DNA from: Hippopus hippopus
Taxonomy: Eukaryota > Mollusca > Bivalvia > Cardiida > Cardiidae
Assembly (NCBI GenBank): GCA_946811185.2
Contig: OX328098.1
Coordinates: 42,347,650-42,411,649, forward strand
Reading direction: 5' to 3'
Length of the DNA stretch: 64,000 bases
Every line of letters starts with the position of its first letter. The first letter of the stretch is position 1. The translations under genes were made by a program, and so were the position numbers. Positions 63,801 through 64,000 of the stretch are shown in pieces. Below the pieces are notes generated by a model. It saw only the letters and a program-made list of their open reading frames with translations, did no database searches and was not told the origin of the DNA.

Positions 63801-64000
63801 TTCTCCTTTTCCAACAATGTTTTCTACCCTTCTATAAACAAATTTTAATTATTGAGTGACATTTATTATGTCATCTGCAAAGGCTTTCAATTTGGACAAG
63901 TCTAAAATTTTGTTATTTGGTAAAGAGTTAAAGTTGTATTTTCAGAGTAATGGGTTTACAACCGAGATCATGGGTGTACTATTTTATAGGCTGATGATGG
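19926..64000 (+). CDS. EHMT: EHMT-type (G9a/GLP) histone H3K9 methyltransferase, 5' two thirds of gene
   Basis: Exons: 19926-20006, 42569-44566, 45888-45930, 47757-47795, 51831-52627, 53707-53841, 54649-54792, 56661-56851, 58061-58167, 58409-58504, 59685-59751, 61281-61363, 62626-62732, 63139-63261 and 63990 to the edge. All have AG/GT borders and their phases agree, giving about 1,337 codons. Order of regions: acidic Glu/Ser/Thr-rich N-terminus; basic nuclear-localisation-like clusters with two ARKS motifs; a PIP-like motif; a Ser/Thr/Pro/Gln-rich exon; the EHMT Cys-rich zinc region over three exons (CTCK, CCPGCGHFC, FCPHCGE); then ankyrin repeats that bind mono- and dimethyl H3K9. The SET domain, which transfers methyl groups from S-adenosylmethionine to H3K9, lies beyond the window. 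Vertebrates have two paralogues; invertebrates usually one, so neither EHMT1 nor EHMT2 is claimed. Exon 1 is joined by phase and position only, across a 22.6-kb intron. Confidence 0.9.
19951..19961. promoter_or_regulatory. NRF1-like palindrome at the EHMT start
   Basis: ACGCATGCGCA is close to the NRF1 consensus YGCGCAYGCGCR in either orientation. Such sites sit at many animal housekeeping promoters within tens of bases of the transcription start. It is the clearest promoter element around exon 1; no TATA box is evident. Confidence 0.5.
20683..20845. repeat. Foldback MITE family A, worn
   Basis: Left arm GCAGACAAAAAATTAAAGGA; centre CAAATGCTGATCACCAGCAT; right arm AACCCTCTTCCACAGAGTCT. Confidence 0.65.
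21379..21605. repeat. Foldback MITE family A, near-complete
   Basis: GTAACCCTTTACCATACAAT at the left; GGCTTTTGAAAACAATGTGG arm; centre AAAATGCTGGTAACCAGTGT; right end GTGGTAAATGGTTAA. Confidence 0.8.
22280..22345. repeat. Family C palindrome, best copy
   Basis: GTGTAGATCAAGATCAGACT, GCACAGAAAGTGC loop, then AGTCTGATCTTGGATCTACA. An almost perfect hairpin of about 54 bp; it abuts the CAGGG element at 22353. Confidence 0.85.
22353..23157. mobile_element. CAGGG element H1, 805 bp, 5-bp TSD ATAAG
   Basis: Termini CAGGGGTCAAATTTAAC and, on the other strand, CAAGGTTCAAATTTAAC. ATAAG flanks both sides (22348-22352, 23158-23162). No transposase is visible. A family A MITE is nested at 22446-22650. 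Confidence 0.85.
22446..22650. repeat. Foldback MITE family A nested in H1
   Basis: TTAACCCATTGCCACTCAGT start; GAAAACATTGTGGCAAAAGG arm; centre AAATTGCTCATAATGAGCAAT, where the usual CTGGTAACCAG is replaced by another palindrome; right end GTTGAGTGGG. Confidence 0.72.
23448..23708. repeat. Foldback MITE family B, good arms
   Basis: GAACCATGCTCTGGCAAAAG and CTTAATGCATCT at the left; CAGCCTGCGCGGACTGCGCA in the middle; GATGCATTAAGCCCCCTTTT, then CACAGAGCGCGGCTC, at the right. Confidence 0.8.
23747..24853. mobile_element. CAGGG element H2, 1,107 bp, 5-bp TSD GGTAG
   Basis: Termini CAGGGTTCCCTCTGG and, inverted, CAGGGTTCCCGCTGG. GGTAG lies at 23742-23746 and 24854-24858. GCGCCA words recur just inside both ends. 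No ORF of transposase size. Confidence 0.88.
24855..25015 (+). mobile_element. tRNA-derived SINE of a second type
   Basis: GTAGTGGTGGCCATGGTTGT resembles an A-box head, and GGTTCCAAGTTCGATACCC contains a B box. The body differs from the copies at 12597, 15781 and 18289. H2 lies at its 5' edge. Confidence 0.55.
25050..25322. repeat. Foldback MITE family B, complete
   Basis: ATGAGGCATGCTCTGTGAAA left end and CAGAGCATGGCTCAT right end. Inner CAGCCTGCGCAGTC pairs with AGCACAGGCTG, and CTTAATACATCT with AGATGCATTAAG. Confidence 0.85.
25510..26667. mobile_element. CAGGG element H3, ~1,158 bp, 5-bp TSD CTACT
   Basis: The left terminus is (G)CAGGGTTCTCATT and the right, inverted, is (T)AGGGTTCTCATT. 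CTACT lies at 25505-25509 and 26668-26672, with one base of uncertainty at each end. Inside both ends GACCCTTGG words recur. A family A MITE remnant is nested at 26220-26359. Confidence 0.75.
26220..26359. repeat. Foldback MITE family A, right half, nested in H3
   Basis: TTTTCTCCTTCCACAATGTT hairpin half and right end TTGTTTGGTAAACAGTTAA. Confidence 0.65.
26910..28147. mobile_element. CAGGG element H4, 1,238 bp, 5-bp TSD GGTCT, with a coding remnant
   Basis: Termini CAGGGCTTTTTTTCC on both ends (inverted). GGTCT lies at 26905-26909 and 28148-28152. TTCCCAATT words are repeated just inside each end. It holds an exon-like ORF at 27505-27624. Confidence 0.9.
27505..27624 (+). pseudogene. First-exon-like ORF inside H4, possible transposase N-terminus
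   Basis: Starts MSRTGKHYKKVVKRAAD and ends at CTACAG|GTAATC after 40 codons, phase 0. The frame stays open past the donor to 27705. A short basic N-terminus followed by S.F.F-type residues (SLFTFGMKRS) is common at the start of hAT-like, TTF zinc-finger transposases. No later exon is found inside H4, so it is probably a leftover of an autonomous parent. The family guess is weak. Confidence 0.4.
28153..29087. other. EHMT intron 1, no gene seen
   Basis: Unique-looking sequence with no exon-like frame, plus an A-run at 28866-28878 in a minus-oriented fragment. Confidence 0.5.
29088..30000. repeat. Hairpin-bounded ~0.9-kb repeat F, copy 1
   Basis: Both ends carry family C palindromes (29088-29140 and 29850-29912). 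The interior aligns along its length with 40939-41640, for example ATGACGTAA, CAGTCGTGTCACATGT, GGATTA.CCGAT(T/G)AATAA and CGACTTTTCATG. Confidence 0.75.
30010..31500. other. EHMT intron 1, no gene seen
   Basis: AT-rich; an open frame at 30908-31189 on the plus strand has no splice or start context and looks like chance. Confidence 0.5.
31624..31815 (-). CDS. Possible first coding exon on the minus strand, unidentified
   Basis: ATG at 31815 (an in-frame ATG also lies at 31845) opens 64 codons, MAAPINTTIKKRLKEIFGVT.., ending at TTCCAG|GTTATT in phase 0. The basic, helix-forming start looks like protein, but I do not recognise it and see no second exon. It could belong to a mobile element. Confidence 0.3.
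32033..32400 (-). pseudogene. TTF-type zinc-finger-like fragment, hAT/ZNF862-like
   Basis: The minus-strand frame contains a Ser/Thr/Gln-rich stretch, then IRKIQDDWFKIWPWLFES, FCRQCIDNRKKNIFA and FKTSCMSRFTH. W..(P)WL, CxxC and FKTS with a following His is the pattern of TTF-like zinc fingers at the start of ZNF862/KIAA1586-type, hAT-derived proteins. The frame stops right after FTHPW, before the last expected His, and no ATG sits at its beginning, so it looks like a fragment. Element E5 begins just outside it. Confidence 0.45.
32421..33034 (+). mobile_element. Pearl/HINE-like element E5 (GCTCCACTGGCC type)
   Basis: Hairpin start TTAGCTCCACTGGCCAAAGG; microsatellite GTCCGTCCGTCCGTCCGTTC at about 32480-32515; two to three degenerate units (CTATTGACTGGATTT, CTATTCATTGGATTT). 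The 3' end differs from its relatives: CTGTGGAGCGATACAGGCGC, hairpin GGCGCTCAAGCGCC and TCTAG. Confidence 0.78.
33035..34128 (+). mobile_element. Pearl/HINE-like element E6, exact 145-bp core, directly after E5
   Basis: Starts TTTAGCTCACCTGAGCAC with no spacer after E5. Core marks GAGGCCACATTTTC fall at 33144, 33289, 33434, 33579, 33721 and 33866 (spacings 145, 145, 145, 142, 145). It ends CAGGTGAGC, GGGCCATCATGGCCC, CTCTTGTTT. Confidence 0.85.
34129..35389. other. EHMT intron 1, no firm gene
   Basis: A single CAGGG-type terminus is suspected near 34736 (CAGGGCTTTAGCTAGGC) without a partner. A short frame at 34378-34425 ends at AACAAG|GTGACA but has no support. Confidence 0.45.
35390..35570. 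repeat. Dispersed repeat family D, copy 2
   Basis: Aligns with 16560-16740; see that copy. Similarity fades at both ends with no visible terminal repeat. Confidence 0.58.
36538..36576 (-). CDS. Exon-like start of an unidentified minus-strand transcript
   Basis: ATG at 36576 reads MADISCGKVKACE and ends at GCCTGTGAG|GTAAGAAAGG, a near-consensus donor, in phase 0. An in-frame TAA lies 21 bases upstream. The exon is short, so chance is possible, but the start, stop and donor together are suggestive. No downstream exon was recognised. Confidence 0.4.
36577..36787. promoter_or_regulatory. Putative divergent promoter between two exon-like starts
   Basis: 211 bp separate the two outward-facing ATGs. 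The segment is AT-rich, includes ATTTGCATGTAAA and TTTTCATGCAAATACA (octamer-like ATTTGCAT / ATGCAAAT words in both orientations), and carries no family A, B or C repeat. Confidence 0.3.
36788..36909 (+). CDS. Exon-like start of an unidentified plus-strand transcript
   Basis: ATG preceded by in-frame TGA and TAG opens 40 codons plus two bases: MDKTIKLLISLRKERVARKM, then NNQFHKNLLSTMQVKASVMQ, ending at CAGAG|GTGAGC. Composition is protein-like (amphipathic, basic). The phase (2) excludes direct splicing to EHMT exon 2. A 21-nt segment at 36963-36983 with strong splice sites could be a following micro-exon. Product unknown. Confidence 0.42.
37270..39362 (+). mobile_element. Pearl/HINE-like element E7, ~145-150-bp core, with H5 nested
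   Basis: Start TTTAGCTCACCTGAGCACAA; about ten units marked GAGGCCACATTTTCAGCC; end CTCAGGTGAG, GGGCCAATGGCCC, CTCTTGTT. Removing H5 (37575-38240) joins CTTGATATC to TGGGAC as in the other units. Confidence 0.82.
37575..38240. mobile_element. CAGGG element H5, 666 bp, 5-bp TSD ATATC, nested in E7
   Basis: Termini CAGGGTCCAAAAA inverted at both ends; ATATC at 37570-37574 and 38241-38245. Several CTCGTCC / GGACGAGT words near both ends form further inverted pairs. Confidence 0.9.
39403..39632. repeat. Foldback MITE family A
   Basis: TTAACCCTATACCTGAATGA start; GTGAGAACAGGAGAAAATGC; centre CTGGTTATCAG; right arm TTATTAAAACTGGATTTTGT, end worn. Confidence 0.7.
39797..39840. repeat. Poly-C followed by (CA)n microsatellite
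   Basis: About 30 C residues with few interruptions, then six to seven CA units. A second C-run with CACACCCCC lies near the opposite end of the same transposon at 42376-42393. Confidence 0.85.
40655..41760. repeat. Hairpin-bounded ~1-kb repeat F, copy 2
   Basis: Family C palindromes at 40655-40705 and 41633-41690 bound an interior that aligns with copy 1 (29088-30000). A family A MITE at 40731-40939 is absent from copy 1, so it inserted after the copies separated. Confidence 0.75.
40731..40939. repeat. Foldback MITE family A inserted in repeat F
   Basis: TTAACCCTTTACCACACTTT left, GGTAAAGAGTTAA right; centre AAATTCTGGAAACCAGCAT. Copy 1 of repeat F shows the empty site. Confidence 0.85.
42569..44566 (+). 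CDS. EHMT: EHMT exon 2: acidic region, basic region, ARKS motifs
   Basis: 1,998 bp, 666 codons, phase 0 at both ends (ACATTTCAG | ... AAG|GTATGT). The first about 400 codons are rich in Glu, Asp, Ser and Thr and contain no folded-domain signature. Basic clusters follow, for example KKSKLIRKKKGRRGAYK and EKSKRKNKK, likely nuclear import signals. ARKS occurs at 43880-43891 and 44477-44488. MKIKTERS fits a SUMO acceptor site (I-K-x-E). FRTIDSFF at 44507-44530 resembles a PCNA-binding box without its Gln. Invertebrate EHMT N-termini vary greatly, so this exon would not be identified without the downstream exons. Confidence 0.9.
44567..45410. other. EHMT intron 2, nothing recognised
   Basis: About 840 bp without a clear repeat family or exon. 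Confidence 0.5.
45411..45862 (+). mobile_element. Pearl/HINE-like element E8, short
   Basis: A worn start TTTAGCTGCTCTGGTAGAAG and about two core units; a good 3' end GCAGTGGAGCAATAGAGGGC, CATCATGGCCC, TCTTGT. It ends 25 bp before EHMT exon 3. Confidence 0.75.
45888..45930 (+). CDS. EHMT: EHMT exon 3 (43 bp)
   Basis: CCATTTCAG|CCT..TTAG|GTAAGG; reads PLSPNSAAIVDSSL and enters phase 1. Accepted because phase 0 in and phase 1 out match exons 2 and 4. Confidence 0.7.
45940..46105. repeat. Foldback MITE family A starting 10 bp after a donor site
   Basis: TTAACTCCTCACTAAACAAT; centre AAAATGCTGGTAACCAGCAT; the right arm fades at about 46105. Confidence 0.7.
46308..46698. repeat. Foldback MITE family A with ~160-bp insertion
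   Basis: TTAACTCTACCAGATGACAC left; hairpin GGGAAAAGCAGAAAATGCTG and its complement; GGTTAAGGGTTAA right. Between about 46377 and 46535 extra sequence, bordered by GACGATAAAATAAAA and GACAAAATAAAA, interrupts the left arm and includes two TGACGTCA-like words. Confidence 0.7.
46868..47335. repeat. Foldback MITE family B with an insertion
   Basis: ATGAGCCATGCATTGTAAAA left arm, CAGCCTGTGTAGTCTGCGCA inner pair, GATGTATTAAACCCCCTTTT right arm. About 180 extra bp sit between 47065 and 47245. Confidence 0.7.
47512..47673. repeat. Foldback MITE family A, centre deleted
   Basis: AGAAAATTTTAGACCTGTCA left arm and GGATTGTTTAGTAAAGTAGT right end; the hairpin centre is gone. Confidence 0.55.
47757..47795 (+). 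CDS. EHMT: EHMT exon 4 (39 bp, basic)
   Basis: TTTTAG|GC TCT.. ACAAG|GTAATT; phase 1 to phase 1; reads GSKDSEARKRKAQ. Its RKRK cluster adds to the nuclear-import region. Confidence 0.7.
47820..48141. repeat. Foldback MITE family A, half copy then complete copy
   Basis: A half copy at 47820-47900, then 47912-48141 with GCCTTTTGAAAACATTGTGG, centre AAAATGCTGGTAACCAGCAT and end GGTAAAGAGTTAA. Confidence 0.8.
48270..48500. repeat. Foldback MITE family B, diverged
   Basis: GATGCATTGTACTAAGC; AATCATGAGGTAGACTGGTC (a family B internal segment in inverted orientation); GTCAGCATGCTCGGACTGCT inner pair. Confidence 0.55.
48680..48935. repeat. Two diverged family A-like hairpin pieces
   Basis: ATGTTGGGAACTGGCAATTT and ATGTTGGGAACCAGCAATTG repeat about 165 bp apart, each with CTTTTCCC- or TTGCCCC-like partners. 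Affiliation with family A is tentative. Confidence 0.4.
48961..49131. repeat. Foldback MITE family A with duplicated centre, truncated by E9
   Basis: CTCATTACCACCTGACAAAA left end; AATGCTGGTAACCAGT occurs twice, 19 bp apart; TTTTCTCCTTTT runs into E9. Confidence 0.65.
49132..50311 (+). mobile_element. Element E9 with exact 156-bp tandem core
   Basis: Start TATACGCCCGTCGAAGACAG, which can pair with GTGGCGGACGGGCG, then the repeated unit. TCCGGAGCATATCTCC or a variant starts at 49201, 49357, 49513, 49669, 49825 and 49981, each exactly 156 bp apart. A different unit (GCGAAAGAACCATAACTCTA) then occurs twice, 162 bp apart. A worn 3' end runs into a family A MITE. Confidence 0.85.
50312..51541. 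repeat. Foldback MITE family A split by a DNA transposon
   Basis: The left arm, 50312-50371, ends GGGTAGAAAACAT. The right part, 51422-51541, resumes AAACATTGTGGGAAAAGG and ends GTTAAAGGGTTAA. Between them lies the element 50372-51421. Confidence 0.8.
50372..51421. mobile_element. 1,050-bp DNA element with ~50-bp inverted ends rich in CACCGAAATACC
   Basis: The left end has TCCGACGAATCACCGAAATA and then CACCGAAACACCGAAATACC. The right end carries the inverted copy without a 6-bp segment. AAACAT flanks both sides (50366-50371, 51422-51427), consistent with a 6-bp target duplication. Further CACCGAAATACCC words occur inside at about 50615 and, inverted, at 51200. No transposase ORF; superfamily unknown. 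Confidence 0.82.
51566..51802. repeat. Foldback MITE family A ending 28 bp before EHMT exon 5
   Basis: GTTTACCCTTTACCATACAG left; GATAACGCTGGTTACCAGCA centre; a duplicated TTTCTCC; right end GTGGTATAGAATTAA at 51802. Confidence 0.78.
51831..52627 (+). CDS. EHMT: EHMT exon 5: Ser/Thr/Pro/Gln-rich linker
   Basis: 797 bp, phase 1 to phase 0 (TGTATTTCAG | ... GTCGAG|GTAAGT). Starts GTIPNSTSPNLTPEEKKRK, then long low-complexity stretches such as TIIQSPPSGSPNS and VTMTPAVISSSNVLT, and ends VTPPKTPETNSVQDTKDN. It has no domain I recognise; TPPKTP is a typical proline-directed kinase target. It links the basic region to the Cys-rich region. Confidence 0.85.
52794..53038. repeat. Foldback MITE family A
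   Basis: TTAACCCAGTACTAAATAAT; GAAATTGCTGGTAACCTGCA; the right end is diverged. Confidence 0.65.
53125..53402. repeat. Foldback MITE family A with duplicated right hairpin arm
   Basis: TTAACCCATTACAACACAAC start; two TTTTCTTC..TGTTTT half-arms; the right end GTCATCTAGAATGATTTAA is diverged. Confidence 0.65.
53432..53667. repeat. Foldback MITE family A
   Basis: TTAACCTCTGACCATTTACC; GGGTAGAAAACATTATGAGA; centre ATATCTGGTTACCAACTCT; the right end is worn, 40 bp before EHMT exon 6. Confidence 0.68.
53707..53841 (+). CDS. EHMT: EHMT exon 6: start of Cys-rich region
   Basis: 45 codons, phase 0. LPDKDIIPLCTCKING.., then LVTYCQALDSVDGK, matches the opening of the EHMT cysteine-rich region (PLCxC ... 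C.A.ESVD). Cys residues here would bind zinc with those of the next two exons. Confidence 0.9.
53985..54180 (-). repeat. tRNA-like SINE fragment, minus strand
   Basis: On the minus strand, ATCATAGCTTAAGTGGAAGA resembles an A box and GTGTTTCAAATCCCATAGC a B box. No second copy is seen here. Confidence 0.45.
54373..54620. repeat. Two family A MITE copies sharing one TTAA
   Basis: The first, 54373-54564, lacks its right hairpin half. The second starts at the shared TTAA (54561-54564) as TTAACTCTTTACCAGACAAC and breaks off about 30 bp before EHMT exon 7. Confidence 0.75.
54649..54792 (+). CDS. EHMT: EHMT exon 7: core of Cys-rich zinc region
   Basis: 48 codons, phase 0. MGCCNKVTGTQVVRPA, VPFLSLCEAHRKRLRAH and QCCPGCGHFCTQ carry the Cys/His spacing typical of G9a and GLP. 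This is one of the two exons that identify the gene. Confidence 0.95.
54861..54998. repeat. Short CAGGG-ended inverted repeat
   Basis: CAGGGTTTGCC at the left and inverted CAGGGTTTTCC at the right, 138 bp apart. No matching 5-bp flanks are seen (TGCCC versus CCTGT), so kinship with H1-H5 is doubtful. Confidence 0.4.
55438..55495. repeat. Family C palindrome
   Basis: AGTGTAGATAAAGATCAGAC, GCACAGAACTTGC, AGTCTGATCTTGGATCTACA. Confidence 0.82.
55583..55830 (+). mobile_element. Element E10, truncated microsatellite-bearing repeat
   Basis: TTATCCCCCGACAAGGCGGA start and GTTGTCCGTCCATCCGTCTG tract, followed by one partial unit and a T-run (55691-55708). Confidence 0.6.
56075..56240. repeat. Foldback MITE family A, internal deletion
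   Basis: TTAACTCATTACCACACAAA left; GTAGAAAACTTTGTGGGAAA; the centre jumps to GGGATTGTGTGGTAAAAGG. Confidence 0.68.
56661..56851 (+). CDS. EHMT: EHMT exon 8: end of Cys-rich region
   Basis: 191 bp, phase 0 to phase 2 (CTTCTTCAG | ... GTACA|GTGAGT). GKFLQCKKEG, LFHEQC and GKNFCPHCGETSAHVEVHL match the last zinc ligands of the EHMT Cys-rich region. Confidence 0.93.
56940..57800 (+). mobile_element. Element E11, ~160-bp core repeats
   Basis: GTACGTCCGTCTGTCCGTCC tract, then units marked AACTTCTACATT at 57011, 57172, 57310, 57473 and 57633 (spacings 161, 138, 163, 160) with AAGGTCACACTTCAAGGTCA. The ends are not well defined. Confidence 0.75.
57969..58030. repeat. Foldback MITE family A, right arm only
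   Basis: AGTTTGTCGTCTGCAAATGC, then TTTGAATTTGGACC and a worn end GTAAAAGGTAAAA, 30 bp before exon 9. Confidence 0.5.
58061..58167 (+). CDS. EHMT: EHMT exon 9
   Basis: 107 bp, phase 2 to phase 1 (ACCATTTCAG | ... CTACTA|GTAAGT). Reads LKARITAKTASAAEEPVED, then FTLEKTKKTIST; a linker with no domain. Confidence 0.82.
58255..58320. repeat. Family C palindrome, diverged
   Basis: CAGTGCAGATGCAAGATAAG, ATGTTTTATGCA, ATCTAATCTTGATCTATACT. Confidence 0.7.
58409..58504 (+). CDS. EHMT: EHMT exon 10 (donor inferred)
   Basis: Phase 1 in. KVSLQDAAQLLKEKTSLQNK continues the frame. The donor TTAATCT|GTAAAA is not strong, but it is the one that gives phase 1 and fits exon 11. The frame otherwise reads on to a stop at 58568. 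Confidence 0.62.
58985..59152. repeat. Foldback MITE family A, partial
   Basis: CTTTGAAAACATGTTTCTGA, AAAATGCTCC and the right arm TTTGTTGTTTGGTAAAGGAT. A worn half copy may lie at 58620-58710. Confidence 0.6.
59285..59342. repeat. Family C palindrome, diverged
   Basis: TGTGGATCTATCAAAGATCA, GCATGTTCTGTGC, AGTCTAAATTGATTCACACT. Confidence 0.7.
59440..59591. repeat. Foldback MITE family A, right half
   Basis: AAGCATTTTCTCCTTCTCCC, AATTTGTTGTCTGCAGATGC, GTCTGGTGAAGAGTTA. Confidence 0.65.
59685..59751 (+). CDS. EHMT: EHMT exon 11
   Basis: 67 bp, phase 1 to phase 2 (TTTGATAG | ... GAAAG|GTAACT). LPFGPDRHSLEKTLACLG resembles the SLEKAL segment before the ankyrin repeats of G9a/GLP. Confidence 0.8.
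60163..60392. repeat. Foldback MITE family A, complete
   Basis: TTAATTCTTTACCACACGGC left; AAAATGCTGGTTACCAGCAT; GTTGTAAAGGGTTAA right. Confidence 0.85.
60590..61207. repeat. Three family A MITEs in tandem, sharing TTAA borders
   Basis: Copies at 60590-60811, 60808-61029 and 61026-61207. Each border TTAA (60808-60811, 61026-61029) serves two copies. All have recognisable hairpin centres; the middle one is nearly perfect over about 67 bp (60912-60978). Confidence 0.88.
61281..61363 (+). CDS. EHMT: EHMT exon 12: pre-ankyrin segment
   Basis: 83 bp, phase 2 to phase 1 (ATGATTTCAG | ... CTGG|GTAAGA). PKKFRHLPKCLYTPAYDQDL, then ERTLYMLG, parallels the RRKKxRFHPRQLY..LxxVxxML stretch that leads into the first ankyrin repeat of vertebrate EHMT. 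Confidence 0.85.
61424..61611. repeat. Foldback MITE family A
   Basis: TTAACTCTTTTGCATTTGCA (internally shortened), GGGTAGAAAACATTGTACAA, AAAATGTTGGTAACCAGCAT, GTGGTATTAA. Confidence 0.8.
61781..62009. repeat. Foldback MITE family A, complete reference copy
   Basis: TTAACTCTTTCCCAAACAAC left end; left arm with GACTGGTCCAAATTGAAAGG; hairpin ACATTGTGAGGAAAGGAGAA with its complement; right arm AAAGCCTTCTTTTACAGGGT; end GTGGTAATGGGTTAA. It shows that the two outer arms are unrelated to each other. Confidence 0.9.
62031..62531. repeat. Two abutting family A MITEs
   Basis: 62031-62266 (TTAACTCTTTACCACACTGG .. GTAAAGGGTTGA) and 62262-62531 (TTGACTCTTTTTCCAGATCA .. AAAGCGTTAA). Both use the now mutated border TTGA. 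Confidence 0.78.
62626..62732 (+). CDS. EHMT: EHMT exon 13: first ankyrin repeat
   Basis: 107 bp, phase 1 to phase 0. EDGHDPNEKFEDLESQSALH, then AAATVGSLALVHLLIQ. The SALHAAA..G...LVHLLI pattern is an ankyrin repeat; the leading DPN occurs in G9a (LDPNFQ). Confidence 0.92.
63139..63261 (+). CDS. EHMT: EHMT exon 14: second ankyrin repeat
   Basis: 41 codons, phase 0. AGASPHVQDKTLKTPLMYAA, then ENNHVDVVKYLVKAGSIVDS. It matches the second EHMT repeat (QAGANI..D...TPLMEA..NNH), which in vertebrates belongs to the methyl-lysine reading ankyrin domain. Confidence 0.95.
63475..63625. repeat. Foldback MITE family A, worn
   Basis: GACTTTTGAAAAAACTGGGG, AAACGCTGGTAACCTGCAT, TCAATTTGTTGTTAAATACA. Confidence 0.65.
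63702..63931. repeat. Foldback MITE family A, complete
   Basis: TTAACTCTTTACCTCACAGT left; AAAATGCTGGTAACCAGCAT; GGTAAAGAGTTAA right. Confidence 0.87.
63990..64000 (+). CDS. EHMT: EHMT exon 15, first bases
   Basis: ATTTTATAG|GCTGATGATGG opens ADDG in phase 0, matching EEDGSTCLHHAA at the start of the third ankyrin repeat of vertebrate EHMT. The exon continues past the window. Confidence 0.75.

Overview
The window is animal nuclear DNA: AT-rich, with short coding exons separated by long, repeat-filled introns and no operons. The repeat set points to a mollusc, most likely a bivalve. It includes elements with a GCTCACCTGAGCAC or GCTCCACTGGCC hairpin end, a CGTCCGTC microsatellite, 145-166 bp tandem cores and a GGGCCATCATGGCCC end hairpin, plus tRNA-derived SINEs, a Penelope-type retroelement and a mariner. 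The species cannot be named from sequence alone. Two genes are clearly supported, both on the + strand. Positions 2608-11500 carry the last five exons of a FIRRM (C1orf112)-like gene, a factor of homologous recombination and mitosis; its 5' part lies outside the window. From about 19926 to beyond the right edge lies the 5' two thirds of an EHMT (G9a/GLP)-type histone H3K9 methyltransferase gene. Fourteen exons plus the first bases of a fifteenth splice in one consistent frame for about 1,337 codons: an acidic N-terminus, a basic region with two ARKS histone-mimic motifs, a Ser/Thr/Pro/Gln-rich exon, the EHMT Cys-rich zinc region and the start of the ankyrin repeats. The remaining ankyrin repeats and the SET domain are off the window. 

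Layout: 1-12.4 kb, 3' half of the FIRRM-like gene, its introns occupied by pearl/HINE-like elements, foldback MITEs and a Penelope fragment. 12.4-19.9 kb, intergenic, with SINEs, a truncated 145-bp-core element carrying an intact-ORF mariner, and a long palindrome. 19.9-42.6 kb, first intron of EHMT, a transposon graveyard. It holds five non-autonomous elements with CAGGG termini and 5-bp target duplications, two copies of a roughly 1 kb repeat bounded by hairpins, a pogo-like element, and an unexplained divergent pair of exon-like sequences near 36.5-36.9 kb. 42.6-64 kb, EHMT exons 2 to 15, with introns packed with copies of one TTAA-bounded foldback MITE. 

The two genes are neighbours rather than a functional unit. 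What stands out is the layered mobile DNA: nested insertions give clean empty sites, foldback MITEs abut by sharing a TTAA, and element ends stop 15-30 bp short of several 3' splice sites.
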